Positions 34,918-44,677 of a DNA stretch of 64,000 nt are shown here, one piece after another. The notes under the pieces are model-generated. The model saw only the letters and a program-made list of their open reading frames with translations, was not told the origin of the DNA and did not search any database. A program made the position numbers and the translations under genes. Each line of letters opens with the position of its first letter. The stretch's first letter is position 1. The DNA lies in the NCBI RefSeq assembly GCF_002836515.1, contig NZ_PJBC01000004.1, forward strand, positions 361,148 through 425,147, written 5' to 3'. This DNA is from Pseudomonas sp. Choline-02u-1. GTDB taxonomy: Bacteria; Pseudomonadota; Gammaproteobacteria; Pseudomonadales; Pseudomonadaceae.

Positions 34918-36921
34918 TTATGGATTCCATTTGTTGGAGAGTGCAGGCCTTACGGTTTTCAGGTCTGGCAGATTGTCGAGGAAGTTGTCCGGGTAGTAGC
35001 CGAAACTGGTCGCACCCTGACGCTTGAGCCGGCCCATCCAGTCCGCCAGTTGTGCGGCATCGATGTCGGCCTGATCCTTTTGGTTCCAGTCGCGCGCCTG
35101 CAATTCGAACACCGTGCGATTCAGCGCACCGGGACGTTTTTTCACCGTCGCTACCAAGGCTTCCAGCCACGGGCCAGACTCGGCCACGGTCTGTTTTTCC
35201 ATCAGAGGCATCGCCATCGGCGCCGTCCAGTCGTAAGTGGCGAGGAAGTCATCGAGGTTCTGCGCGAACCACGCTTCGCTCTGCGGATTGATCATCGGTT
35301 CGGCGAAGATGTTGCGCGCGGTCAGCACCTGCGGGCCGCGAATCGCACGGACCTTGGCGGTCAGCTCGTTGGTGAAGTCGATCAGGTAGCGACTCTTGAA
35401 GCGCGTCCAGCGCTGCATCGCCGCCGGATCGTCGCGCAGCGCGGCAATCGAGCCGGGCAAGCCCTGGGCGGCGTAGGCCTTCAGCGCGTCTGGCGTGGCA
35501 TCTTCGAAATCCGACAGCACCGCGTCGTCGTGATAAAGCACACCGTCGACCGAGGTCAGGCGCGCGAGGTCTTCGTAGATTTCACCGATGATCTTGCGCA
35601 CTTCGGGATTGAACGGTGACAGGCGTTTGTACTGCTTCGGATCGACCGATGCAGTGCCGGTTTCCGGGTCCCAGCGGGTCACGCGCGGCAGCTTCGAATC
35701 CAGTTCGAAACTCAGCACTGGCATCCACGCATAGACCTTCACATGAGCGCGGGTCCGCAGTTGCCAGGCGACGCGGTCGAACAGGTCGGCGCGCACCGGC
35801 AAGTGACGGTTGGGAAAGTACAGTGAGTGCACCAGTCCATCGCCCTTGGGATCGGCGAAGGCTTGCAGGAATACCGTGCTGGCGCCCAGATCTGACATGC
35901 GCTGCACCAGTTTGCCGAGGTTGATGTCCTGCTGCGCCGGGTCCGGGTCGTAGACGTTGTCGAGATCGACATGCACCACGCGCATCGGCCCCTCGGCCTG
36001 CACCGAGACGATGCTGTTGGCAAAATGCTCGCCGTCAGGATCGGAGGCGACGAGAAAGCGCGGCCCGCTCATCAGGTTGTCTAGCGTGTCGAGACCGTCG
36101 TCCAGAGTGAGGGCCATTTCATAGCCCTCCTCGCCGACGACGGTCAGCGACGTACCGTCGGCGGCCCCGTACGGCCAGACCCAGACCCGTGGTTTGTAGC
36201 CAGTGACCTTGCGAATCTTCTCGGAGATATTTTTCACGTCGGTACGAATGCGCGCCTGGAAATCGGCTTCGGATTCGTAGCGCTTGGTCACAGGGTCATA
36301 GCGCCGGGTCGCAGCGGCCGGCTGCAGGTTGCCCTGCGGGTTGGCGAGGATGCCTTTGTGGTTGGCATCGGTGTGAGCAGCAATCTCTACCAGCCCGGAC
36401 CTGGAAATTTCGCGTATCTGCGCCCAGGTCAGAAAATCCGAACGCTGGCGTGGCGTGCCGGCAAAATCCACCGGCTGGTTCAGCGGCGTGTCGATCCAGG
36501 TGCCGACCGGCGCCAGCAAGGCGTGCCAATTATAGGCGCGCAACACCGGCAGCACGCGGGTATAGAAGCTGGCATAACCGTCATCGAAACTGAGCAATAC
36601 CGCTTTCGCCGGCAGCTCCGGGCCGCCCTTGCGCGCGGCCATGATCTGGTCGACGGTCACTGGTTTGTAGCCGTTCTCGCGCAGCCACGCGAGTTGCTCG
36701 ATCATGCGCTCGGTGCGCACCGCCACCACGGCCTGATCGGGATCACGGTCTTCGACATCGTGGTAAGCGATGCCGAGCACATGGTTTTTCGGCCACGGTT
36801 GTTCACTGGCCGCGACCGGGCGCTCGGAGGGCGGCGCAAAGGCCGGGGCTTGCTGGGCGCAGGCGCTGATCAGCAGCGCTCCCAGCAGAAGGATGAAACG
36901 CGAGATAAATGGCATCTTCAA
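34918..36921 (-). CDS. pgaB: PgaB, PNAG N-deacetylase lipoprotein
   Basis: The 667-aa product starts with a lipoprotein signal: lipobox LISAC with C21. The NodB-type deacetylase domain (about 45-280) has [17 protein letters not shown] and [19 protein letters not shown] with the catalytic and metal-binding DD and H residues. The C-terminal half (about 310-665) is the glycoside-hydrolase-like PNAG-binding domain ([14 protein letters not shown]). PgaB removes some acetyl groups in the periplasm so that the polymer can be exported through PgaA. Confidence 0.95.
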   Translation of the reverse strand: MKMPFISRFILLLGALLISACAQQAPAFAPPSERPVAASEQPWPKNHVLGIAYHDVEDRDPDQAVVAVRTERMIEQLAWLRENGYKPVTVDQIMAARKGGPELPAKAVLLSFDDGYASFYTRVLPVLRAYNWHALLAPVGTWIDTPLNQPVDFAGTPRQRSDFLTWAQIREISRSGLVEIAAHTDANHKGILANPQGNLQPAAATRRYDPVTKRYESEADFQARIRTDVKNISEKIRKVTGYKPRVWVWPYGAADGTSLTVVGEEGYEMALTLDDGLDTLDNLMSGPRFLVASDPDGEHFANSIVSVQAEGPMRVVHVDLDNVYDPDPAQQDINLGKLVQRMSDLGASTVFLQAFADPKGDGLVHSLYFPNRHLPVRADLFDRVAWQLRTRAHVKVYAWMPVLSFELDSKLPRVTRWDPETGTASVDPKQYKRLSPFNPEVRKIIGEIYEDLARLTSVDGVLYHDDAVLSDFEDATPDALKAYAAQGLPGSIAALRDDPAAMQRWTRFKSRYLIDFTNELTAKVRAIRGPQVLTARNIFAEPMINPQSEAWFAQNLDDFLATYDWTAPMAMPLMEKQTVAESGPWLEALVATVKKRPGALNRTVFELQARDWNQKDQADIDAAQLADWMGRLKRQGATSFGYYPDNFLDNLPDLKTVRPALSNKWNP

Positions 36922-36927
36922 ACTCTT

Positions 36928-39408
36928 CTAGAAGCGGAAAGTGAGGTCGACGAGCAAACGGAGATCAGTTTCCCGATCACCGTCGTAAGGCCGGTTGATC
37001 ACACTGAACATGCCGCCCACATCGAACACGTCGTTCCAGGCGTACCGTTGGCCATAACCGAGCAACGCCATGCCGCCGGTGCCGTGGTCGCGCTGGCTGT
37101 AGGTGCCGGCGCCGGCCTGGAACTGCTGGCTCCAGGAGGTTTCGTAGCGGTGGTAGAGCACGTGATTGACGTTGACCAGCGGCATCACGCTGAAGTCGGA
37201 TTTCGGGTTGAAATACGGCACGTCGTCGGATTTCGAGTTGTGGCTGGTGCCGACTTCCAGACCGGCGTCGACCTGAATATTCGGCGCGCTGTAAATACCT
37301 TCGCGCCCGGTGACCAGCGCTTCGACACGGTTGTTGCCATCGCTGAAGTGCGACGGACTGACCGACACGCGCCACTCGCGGCTTTCGTTGGCACGCCAGC
37401 GCAGGAACGCACTGCCGCCGTTGGCCTTGATATCGCTGTTGAGTGCGCGCAGCGGCGTTTCGGCCGAGAGGTATTCGAGGCTGCCGCCGTACTGCCAGTG
37501 ATCGTTGATGTCGCGGGCAATCGCCAGGCGTGCGCCCTGTTTGTCACCGAAGCCGTAATCGTGATTCGACACCTCGGCTTCGAGCGTCATGTCACGGGTG
37601 CGCCGTTCCAGGCCGACACGCTGGAAGCGGTGGTGGCCGGTGCCCTCGGCGAAATCGCCGGTGGCATAACCGGCGCCGGCGAACACGCGCCAGTCTTCGT
37701 TGATCGGCGGGCTGTACAGCGTGCTCTGGATACCGAAATCACGGCTGCCGCTGACCGCACCGGCATCGCCGCTGCCGCCACCGTTGGCCTTGCCGCCGTA
37801 GGCTTCGACGCGCAGTTCGGCCATGTCATGCACTTCGCGCTCGCGGGCCAGACGCTGCACCTGGCGGTTGTCCGGGTAGCGCGCGACCACATCGTCGACC
37901 AGTGCATCGTTCTGCCGCCACTCCTGCAACTCCATGGCGGTGCGTGCCTGAGCGACTTCCAGGCCGGCGTCGCGCGGCGCCATGCCCTCGGTTTCCTTGA
38001 GCAGGCTTTCCGCACGGCGTGGCATTTGCCGGGCGAGGTAGAGATCAGCCTGGGCCAAACGCAGGCCAAGGTTGCCCGGCGCTTGATCGACCAGAGCCTG
38101 CAAACGCTCTTCACCGTGGGGCAAGTCAGAACTGTAGGTACCGGCCTGGGCGGCGAGTTGCTGAGCGTCCATCCACTCATCGTTGGGATTGCCGACCGGC
38201 AAGCCCTTCAGTTCGACGCGCGGCCGCTGGGCTTTTGCCGCATCTTCGGCGACCTTGCGCGCCTCGTCGGCGCGGTCGCTTTCCAGCAGCGAGTAGTACA
38301 GCGCCGTGGTGTCTTCGAGACGATCACCGGCATCGGCGTCCGGTGCCGAAAGCACCTGGCGATACAGATCGGTGGCCATCTCAGGCTCACGCTGATCCAG
38401 ATACGACGCCGCCACCCAACGCAGGGCGTAGGTCGGAATCTGCACGCCCTCGGCCTGCAATTTTTGATATTCGCTGATGACGTCGGCGGTGCGCGCCCGC
38501 GCTTTGAGCGCGCCCATGCGGTCGATGCGCCAGCGCGTCACGTCGTCGTGGGCAGTGGCGTCAGGCGTCCAGGTCGCGAGCAGTTTGTCGTAGTCGGCCA
38601 GCGCACGGTCGGCGATGACGTAGCGTTCCTGTTCGCTGCGGGTAGCCAGTTCGGCGAGGCGTACGCGTTCGGCAGCGAGATCGCCTTCGAGGCGGCGCAA
38701 GGTCACCGGGTCAATCAGACCGGGACGTTGGCTGGCCAGACGCAGCGCCGGCTCAGGCAGACGAGCCTTTTGCAGGGCAACCACGTACTCGCGGGCGACT
38801 TCCGGTTTGTTGCCGGCGCGGATAAAGGCCTGATCGAATTCGAATAATGCGTCGTACGGTTTGCCAGCGCGACCGAGGGCATAGCCCAGGGCGAGGCGGC
38901 GCGAAGGATCGTCGGGCTTGGCGGCGACCAGCGCCTGCGCACGGGTGACTGCCTGATCGGGTTTGCCGGCATCGGCCTGGGTCAGCGCCAGGCCCAGTTG
39001 CAGGTCGGCGTTGTCCGGCTCCAGCGCCAGTGCCTTGTTGTAGACCTGGGTGGCCTGATCCCAGCGCTTGAGGTTGCGATAGGCACGTGCTGCGGCGGTC
39101 AGCGCCTGAACCGGCAGAACGCGGTCGCGGCCCTGGGCCTCATAGACCTTGACCACTTCGGCATCGAGCCCGGCCCAACTGGCGATTTGCAGATGATCGC
39201 TGATCTGGCCGTCGCTGGCCTGACCCGGCGGCACCTGACGCAGCACCGTCAGCGCAGGCGTGTAATGCCCGGCACGGGCATCGCGCACCATCTCGTCGTA
39301 GGGTGTGTCGGCCAACGCCAGCAGCGGCCAGAGCAACTGGCTGCACAGGGCGAATCGGAACAAAGGGCGCAAACCACGATGTATTACAGGACCATCAATA
39401 CGCGGCAT
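36928..39408 (-). CDS. pgaA: PgaA, PNAG outer-membrane export porin
   Basis: The 826-aa product has a signal peptide (cleavage near LLALA-DTPYDEMVRD), about 480 residues of TPR-like helical repeats (for example AAARAYRNLKRWDQATQVYNKALALEPDNADLQLGLAL), then a beta-barrel C-terminus ending LRLLVDLTFRF with terminal Phe. It forms the export channel and binds deacetylated PNAG in the periplasm. It is the first gene of pgaABCD, 6 bp upstream of pgaB, and its promoter must lie in 39409-39590. Confidence 0.93.
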   Translation of the reverse strand: MPRIDGPVIHRGLRPLFRFALCSQLLWPLLALADTPYDEMVRDARAGHYTPALTVLRQVPPGQASDGQISDHLQIASWAGLDAEVVKVYEAQGRDRVLPVQALTAAARAYRNLKRWDQATQVYNKALALEPDNADLQLGLALTQADAGKPDQAVTRAQALVAAKPDDPSRRLALGYALGRAGKPYDALFEFDQAFIRAGNKPEVAREYVVALQKARLPEPALRLASQRPGLIDPVTLRRLEGDLAAERVRLAELATRSEQERYVIADRALADYDKLLATWTPDATAHDDVTRWRIDRMGALKARARTADVISEYQKLQAEGVQIPTYALRWVAASYLDQREPEMATDLYRQVLSAPDADAGDRLEDTTALYYSLLESDRADEARKVAEDAAKAQRPRVELKGLPVGNPNDEWMDAQQLAAQAGTYSSDLPHGEERLQALVDQAPGNLGLRLAQADLYLARQMPRRAESLLKETEGMAPRDAGLEVAQARTAMELQEWRQNDALVDDVVARYPDNRQVQRLAREREVHDMAELRVEAYGGKANGGGSGDAGAVSGSRDFGIQSTLYSPPINEDWRVFAGAGYATGDFAEGTGHHRFQRVGLERRTRDMTLEAEVSNHDYGFGDKQGARLAIARDINDHWQYGGSLEYLSAETPLRALNSDIKANGGSAFLRWRANESREWRVSVSPSHFSDGNNRVEALVTGREGIYSAPNIQVDAGLEVGTSHNSKSDDVPYFNPKSDFSVMPLVNVNHVLYHRYETSWSQQFQAGAGTYSQRDHGTGGMALLGYGQRYAWNDVFDVGGMFSVINRPYDGDRETDLRLLVDLTFRF

Positions 39409-39589
39409 TCGTCAGCATCCTTACATGGCCAGCCGGGTCGCAATGCCCTCCTTGCCCATTCGTAACGGTGGCCGACAATGACAGCCCTCGGCCAAGCTTG
39501 GTGAGGCAGTCTGCACGCAAGCGTAGTCGAATTTTCACAACGCAATAATTGTTCAGAATCGGCATGAGCGCCGTATAAAACCCGCACAG

Positions 39590-39627
39590 CAAAACGCCCG
39601 GCGCCTGTTCACACAGGGGCCGGGCGT
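39590..39627 (-). terminator. intrinsic terminator of the YdgA-like gene
   Basis: ACGCCCGGCGCCTGT and ACAGGGGCCGGGCGT form a 15-bp stem with one mismatch and a 4-nt loop. On the minus strand it is followed by TTTTGC. It lies 21 bp beyond the YdgA-like stop and upstream of pgaA, insulating the two. Confidence 0.8.
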
Positions 39628-39647
39628 CTGGATAGCGCGCGGTGGAT

Positions 39648-41153
39648 TTATTGCACTTGGGTGACGCCGGCAAACTTGCTCATCAGGAAGCCGATAAACT
39701 GCTCGACGGTCATTTTCTGGCCGTTGAATTCGACCTGATTGGCCGCGTAATGCAGTTTGGTCACCACGTTGGTGCCGTCGACGACAGCCAGTTGCGAGCC
39801 AACCGCCATGCCGGCGAACATGTCCGCCGCTTCCTTGGACTGATCGACGATGGCTTTGGCGTCAGTCTGGCCATCGAGTTGCGCCTGCACGCTGAGCAGA
39901 TCGACCAGCATCGGCTTGGACACCTGAATGTTCAGGTCGAGCAGCGCGATCAGTTGCTTGCCGAGTTGATCCGGCGGCAGATCCATCGATTGCGGCTTGG
40001 TCAGGTCGATCACCAGATTGGCACGGCTTTCGCCGTTGGCGGTGTTGAACGACAGATTCTCCAGCGCCAGTTGCGGGCCGGCGGCCAGCAGCTTCTGCAG
40101 ATCGGCTTTGACCTGGGCGTTTTCCGCTTCGGTCAGGTTCAGCTCCGGCGCCGGCAGACCCTGGGCTGCCGCCTCGGCGGCGGCTTTTTCGTATGGCTGC
40201 AACTTGGTCTGGTAGATCTGCATCAGCGACATGGTCGACGGAATGTCGAGGTTCTTCAGGCTCATGGCCATGGCCGCCGAACCCACTTTCTTGTCATTGA
40301 GCGACACTTCGCCGATTTTGTAGTCGGCACGCCCCGAGGCATTGCTGCCGCTTTCTTCGGTGCGGTTCTTCATTTCGAAGTTCTTCACGCCCAGCACCAT
40401 GGGCTTGGCACCAAAGGTGGTTTTGCTGCTGGTCACTTCCAGGGTGTTTTCGCCGGTGTAGTAGCCGTAGCTGCTCTTGGCGAGGTTGCTGGCCAAGGTC
40501 AGACCGTTGAGCTCGACCTGCACCGGCGCCTGGTCTTCAGACACGGTGACCAGTTTCAGGTTGTCCATGTAGCCGTCGGCCTTGACCTTCTGCGCCTGGG
40601 CGCTGGCGGCGATGTCCATGCTCAGACCGGAAAACTTCAGGCTCGACTGCTCATCCAGCGCGGTTTCGAACGGCACCAGGTTGAGGGTGCTGGTGGTCGA
40701 TTCGTCGTAACCGATGTTGGTCACGCCCTTGAGCGGCGCGGCGCCGTTGGTGGCGGCGAACCATTTTTCCGTGGACGGGCTCTTTTCCAGCTCGTAGTTG
40801 CTGGTAGCCATGACCGGCAGCCACTTCAGCGAAACCAGACGCGAGAACGGCAACGGGCCGTGTTCGATGTGATCGACGAACAGCAGCTCGACCGGCGCAT
40901 CACCGAACATCTCGCCTTCGCCCTTGAGGCGATAGTGCGCGGTGCTGGTGAAGGTATGGCGTTCCAGCGATACCAGTTCCAGCGACGCGGTGCCGTTGGA
41001 GCCGGCCATGGCGGTCTGCAGCTCTTTGTTGGCGTTGCTGACGGCGTTGTTCAATACGCCTTCGATCTTGGTCCCGGTGTACCAGGCCCCGCCTGCGCTG
41101 ACCGCGCCGATGGCAACAACAATTCCGAGGAGCACGCCTGCTGATTTATTCAT
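39648..41153 (-). CDS. YdgA-family protein (DUF945)
   Basis: The 501-aa product has one N-terminal membrane helix (VLLGIVVAIGAVSAGGAWYTG) followed by a large extracytoplasmic domain typical of DUF945: FDGAPVEL-like FGDAPVELLFVDHIEHGPLPFSRL, then LAAGPQLALENLSFNTANGESRANLVIDL. These anchored proteins are envelope-associated and of unknown function. It is a single gene with its own terminator. Confidence 0.88.
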   Translation of the reverse strand: MNKSAGVLLGIVVAIGAVSAGGAWYTGTKIEGVLNNAVSNANKELQTAMAGSNGTASLELVSLERHTFTSTAHYRLKGEGEMFGDAPVELLFVDHIEHGPLPFSRLVSLKWLPVMATSNYELEKSPSTEKWFAATNGAAPLKGVTNIGYDESTTSTLNLVPFETALDEQSSLKFSGLSMDIAASAQAQKVKADGYMDNLKLVTVSEDQAPVQVELNGLTLASNLAKSSYGYYTGENTLEVTSSKTTFGAKPMVLGVKNFEMKNRTEESGSNASGRADYKIGEVSLNDKKVGSAAMAMSLKNLDIPSTMSLMQIYQTKLQPYEKAAAEAAAQGLPAPELNLTEAENAQVKADLQKLLAAGPQLALENLSFNTANGESRANLVIDLTKPQSMDLPPDQLGKQLIALLDLNIQVSKPMLVDLLSVQAQLDGQTDAKAIVDQSKEAADMFAGMAVGSQLAVVDGTNVVTKLHYAANQVEFNGQKMTVEQFIGFLMSKFAGVTQVQ

Positions 41154-41320
41154 GAATGACCTGATCGATTTCCGTGGCTGTGGATGAAGTCGTCTTCCCT
41201 GAACCCGAGATCGGGTCGCGGCTCGACTGTACGCAATGAGCGGTGGAGATTAGCACCGGGCGTGGCGGACGGCCCAATGTTTAAAGGTTAAAAGAGTGTC
41301 TATGGACACTTGGGAGAGCA

Positions 41321-41413
41321 AAAAGATCGTCCGATCGCGGCCCGAGCCTTCGGCAGCTCCTGCATTTGGAATGCGATTCTCCTGTAGGAGCTGCCGAAGG
41401 CTGCATCTTTGGA
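41321..41413. repeat. REP doublet (CTGCCGAAGGCTGC family)
   Basis: GCCTTCGGCAGCTCCTG (41346-41362) and TGTAGGAGCTGCCGAAGGCTGC (41383-41404) are inverted copies. The left flank is diverged (GATCGTCCGATCGCGGCCC). The element ends 3 bp before the stop of the next gene (41416), so it could form part of that mRNA's 3' end. Confidence 0.85.
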
Positions 41414-41415
41414 TT

Positions 41416-42051
41416 TCAGGAATATTGAACCTCGATTTCATCGAGCTGATGATCAAAGCTCTTCAACCGCGCCGTCCAGGTATACACCAGCACTTCAAAG
41501 TCGCGATCGATCACCGCCCCGCCATTGGCATCTGCGCGCACATCGCAGAAATCCAGTTGATAGCGCTCTCGGGCCATGGCCGTGGCGACGTCGGACAGCT
41601 CACGGGCATTGTTCAGCCAGTGCCAGCCTTCATCGGCGATCTGCTTGTCGAGTTCCAGACATTGCTTCTTCAGGGCTTCGAGGCTTTTTTCCAGCGGCGT
41701 GCCGGTGAGCTCGCCCATGACTTCGGCGAAGGTTCGCCCGGGCTGCCAGTAACTGCCCCAGAAGTAACGATCGAACACGGTTTCGACCCGGCGCAGGGCG
41801 ACTTTGGTGTCCCAGATCAGCACGAGCATCTTGCCGCGTTCGAGCTGGCGCTTCTTGACCCGCTGCAGTTGAATCGAGGTCCACGCAACGACGACGATCG
41901 CCATCACTGCGATCAGCGCAACGGCGCTGTCGAGGAAGATCATTGCCGTGTCGATCTGATGGGCCAGCATGATTCCGTAGAAATACGTGGCCGAGAGCAG
42001 CACCAGTGCGACCAGAGCGCACCAGAAGCCGAGAGCGTAAGGGTTCTTCAT
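41416..42051 (-). CDS. membrane protein of unknown function with two TM helices
   Basis: From ATG 42051 (AGGGGA 8 nt upstream) the product is 211 aa. Two hydrophobic helices lie at about 6-28 and 37-60 (FWCALVALVLLSATYFYGIML; SAVALIAVMAIVVVAWTSI). A cytoplasmic helical domain follows (KLQER-like QLERGKMLVLIWDTKVALRRVETVFDRYFWG). I do not recognise a named family. An upstream in-frame start at 42129 would add a non-hydrophobic leader without a ribosome site. Confidence 0.75.
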   Translation of the reverse strand: MKNPYALGFWCALVALVLLSATYFYGIMLAHQIDTAMIFLDSAVALIAVMAIVVVAWTSIQLQRVKKRQLERGKMLVLIWDTKVALRRVETVFDRYFWGSYWQPGRTFAEVMGELTGTPLEKSLEALKKQCLELDKQIADEGWHWLNNARELSDVATAMARERYQLDFCDVRADANGGAVIDRDFEVLVYTWTARLKSFDHQLDEIEVQYS

Positions 42052-42144
42052 TATTGGTTTCCCCTGGGCCAGCACGAGCAATGTGCATTGGCGGAGCGCT
42101 TGGCACGGGGCGCCCCTCCAACACTTCAAAGCATAGCAATGGCC

Positions 42145-43587
42145 TCAGGGTTTGCTGGCGCCCGAGGTGTTCGTTCGTCCGCTTTCCCAGCCACCGCCCA
42201 GCGCCAGGAACAAATCGATCTGGCTCATCGCGACTTGGGTGTTGGCCGCGGCCAGTTGCGCGGTGACATCGGTATAGGTTCGCGTCGCTTGCAGATCGGC
42301 GAGGAACGACTCGCGGCCGGCCTGGAAGAAACGGTGCGTCTGCTCGGCGGCGAGCTTCGCCGACTGCTCGGCTTCGGCCAGCGCGTCGCGGCGTTGCAGC
42401 AATGCGCTGTACTGCGCCAGCCCGGTCTGGGTCTCGCGGATGGCGTTGAGCACCACCCCGTCGAAATGCGCCAGCGCGCCCTGGGTGTTGGCCTCGGCTT
42501 CACGGATGCGCGCGCGGGCGCCGTTGGTCGGCACTTTCCAGCTCAGCGACGGGCCAAAGCCCCAGCGATTGGTTGATGGGTCGCCCAGATCGTCGATGAG
42601 ACCGACGGTGCCTATCGTCGCGCCGATGCTGATGTCCGGGTACAGCTCGCCGGTGGCGATACCGATGCCCGCCGTTGCCGCCGCCAGACGGCGTTCGGCC
42701 TGACGGACATCCGGACGACGCTTGAGCAGCGCAGCGCCGTCACCCACCGGCACCAGTTGCGCGATCTTCGGCAACTCGGCGCAACGGGCCGTGCCCGCCG
42801 GCAATTGCTCGACCGGTTTGGCCAGCAGCATCGACAAACGGAACAGCCCGGCCTGACGCGCCGCTTCATAACGCGGCAAGTCGGCACGCAGGGATTTGAA
42901 TTGTGTTTGCGAACGGGTGACCTGGGTTTCGTCGCCTCGCCCGGCATCACGCAGGCGCTGGATCAGCGTGGTGCTCTGCGATTGCAGATCGAGAGAATGC
43001 TCGGCGATTTCCCGCTCTTCGTTGGCAGCACAAACTTGCGTATAAGCGCGGACCACGTCCGCCACCAAAGTGATGCGTGCGGTATCGGCGGCGGCCTGGG
43101 TCGCGTCGGCATTGGCCTTCGCCGCTTCGATGCCGCGTTGCAGGGTGCCCCACAGGTCAAACTGATACGAGGCGCTGATGCCAATGTCGCCGATGTTATC
43201 CACCGGCACTTTCTCCGGCAGCAGGAACGCCTGACCGGATTCCTGCAAACGCTGGGCGCCCATCTTCACCCCGCCGCTCCAGCCGCCAGCGGCCTCGGCT
43301 TCATCCACCTGAGCCCGCGCCCGCGACAGGTTCGCCGCTGCCACGCGCAGATCGGTATTGGAAGCCATGGCCTGCTGCACCAGTTGATCGAGGCGCGGGT
43401 CTTTATACAGCCGCCACCAGTCGGCGGGCACCGGCGCCGAGACCACCGGCTTGCCGGCGACTGCCAGCTCGCCCTGAATATCCTTGCGCTGCACCGCCGC
43501 GTCGGCGGGCACCTGATAATCCGGGCCGACCATCTGACAGGCCGAGAGCATCACGCCCATTCCGGCGATCAACCAGGCCCTGCTCAT
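42145..43587 (-). CDS. outer-membrane efflux factor, NodT/OprM-type lipoprotein
   Basis: The 480-aa product has lipobox LSAC at residues 14-17 followed by MVGPDYQVP, the standard NodT-family start, and two TolC-like repeats (DLRVAAANLSRARAQVDEAEAAGGW; RRPDVRQAERRLAAATAGIGIATGELYPDI). It provides the outer-membrane channel for the upstream AaeA/AaeB-like pump. The start overlaps the AaeA-like stop by 4 bp. Confidence 0.92.
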   Translation of the reverse strand: MSRAWLIAGMGVMLSACQMVGPDYQVPADAAVQRKDIQGELAVAGKPVVSAPVPADWWRLYKDPRLDQLVQQAMASNTDLRVAAANLSRARAQVDEAEAAGGWSGGVKMGAQRLQESGQAFLLPEKVPVDNIGDIGISASYQFDLWGTLQRGIEAAKANADATQAAADTARITLVADVVRAYTQVCAANEEREIAEHSLDLQSQSTTLIQRLRDAGRGDETQVTRSQTQFKSLRADLPRYEAARQAGLFRLSMLLAKPVEQLPAGTARCAELPKIAQLVPVGDGAALLKRRPDVRQAERRLAAATAGIGIATGELYPDISIGATIGTVGLIDDLGDPSTNRWGFGPSLSWKVPTNGARARIREAEANTQGALAHFDGVVLNAIRETQTGLAQYSALLQRRDALAEAEQSAKLAAEQTHRFFQAGRESFLADLQATRTYTDVTAQLAAANTQVAMSQIDLFLALGGGWESGRTNTSGASKP

Positions 43588-44471
43588 GGCTGCGGCTCCT
43601 CATGCTGATCGTCGATGATCGACACGGTGGCGGTACGCCCGGCGATCATGCGGAAGTCGGCGGGCACTTCATCGAATGCGATGCGCACCGGAATCCGCTG
43701 CGCCAGACGTACCCAACTGAACGCCGGGTTGACGTTGGGCAGCAGGTTGCTGCCGCTGGTACGGTCGCGGTCTTCGATGCCGGCGACGATACTTTCGACA
43801 TGCCCGCGCAATCGCGCACGATCACCAATCACGCGGATATCCACCGACTGTCCGACGTGAATGCCGTCGAGTTTGGTTTCTTCGAAATAGCCGTCAATGT
43901 GAAACGAGTTGCTGTCGACCACCGACAACACCGGGCGCCCGGCGGTGACGAATTCCTGCGGACGTGGTGCGCGATCGTTGACGTAACCGTCGACCGGGCT
44001 GCGGATCACCGAGCGGTCGAGGTTGAGCTGCGCACTGTCCACCGCTACCAACGCTTCGGCCAACGCCGATTGCGCACGGGCTACGCGCGACTGGCTTTCT
44101 TCCAGCTGCTCGGCCGGCACCAGATTGCCGAGGCCACGGTTACGCTTGGCTTCACGCTGCGCCTGGGCGAGGGTTTCCTGGCGATCGGCAACGGCGGCCT
44201 TGGCCTGGCGCAGGGCCAGTTTGAAGCGGTCCTGATCGATGCTGAACAGCACCTGGCCACGTTTGATCAACTGGTTGTCTTTCACCTCGACCTGCTGAAT
44301 CAGCCCGGACACGTCCGGGGCGATCTGGATGATGTCGGCGCGAATGTGGCCGTCGCGGGTCCACGGCGCGAACATGTAATACATCACCATGCGCCAGACG
44401 AGGACAACGGCAAACGTCACGATCAGCAGGGTCAGAACCACGCGACCAATAGTCAGAAAAGGTTTTTTCAT
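43584..44471 (-). CDS. AaeA/EmrA-like membrane-fusion protein
   Basis: The 295-aa product has one N-terminal helix, then the biotinyl-lipoyl-like hairpin: IQIAPDVSGLIQQVEVKDNQLIKRGQVLFSID and SVIRSPVDGYVNDRAPRPQEFV. The size and WTRDGHIRADIIQIAPDV motif fit AaeA (p-hydroxybenzoate efflux). It joins the FUSC pump to the outer-membrane factor. It overlaps both neighbours by 4 bp. Confidence 0.92.
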   Translation of the reverse strand: MKKPFLTIGRVVLTLLIVTFAVVLVWRMVMYYMFAPWTRDGHIRADIIQIAPDVSGLIQQVEVKDNQLIKRGQVLFSIDQDRFKLALRQAKAAVADRQETLAQAQREAKRNRGLGNLVPAEQLEESQSRVARAQSALAEALVAVDSAQLNLDRSVIRSPVDGYVNDRAPRPQEFVTAGRPVLSVVDSNSFHIDGYFEETKLDGIHVGQSVDIRVIGDRARLRGHVESIVAGIEDRDRTSGSNLLPNVNPAFSWVRLAQRIPVRIAFDEVPADFRMIAGRTATVSIIDDQHEEPQP

Positions 44472-44677
44472 GTCATCAGGTATCGACTGAGTGAGTCCAC
44501 GCCGTACAGCAGCACGGCATAGAGCGCCACGTTGAACAATGCCCGGTGCCAGACCAGACGGTAAAAGTGCAGGCGTTGCAGCACGCCGTGCACCAGCAAA
44601 AACAGCACGTAAGTGATGCCCATCAAAACCAGCAGGGTCGGCAGGAAAATACCGCTGATATCCAGATCACCGATCAT
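44468..44677 (-). CDS. DUF1656 small membrane protein (AaeX-like)
   Basis: The 69-aa product has two membrane helices and the DUF1656 pattern DLDISGIFLPTLLVLMGITY, ending near YGVDSLSRYLMT. AaeX-type proteins accompany AaeA/AaeB, and their role is unknown. It lies between the FUSC and AaeA-like genes with 4-bp overlaps on both sides. Confidence 0.9.
   Translation of the reverse strand: MIGDLDISGIFLPTLLVLMGITYVLFLLVHGVLQRLHFYRLVWHRALFNVALYAVLLYGVDSLSRYLMT

Noticed and set aside
36358..38847. 829-codon plus-strand open frame opposite pgaB/pgaA
   Set aside because: It is antisense to well-conserved PgaA and PgaB, with low-complexity Val/Gly/Ala/His composition; a shadow frame.
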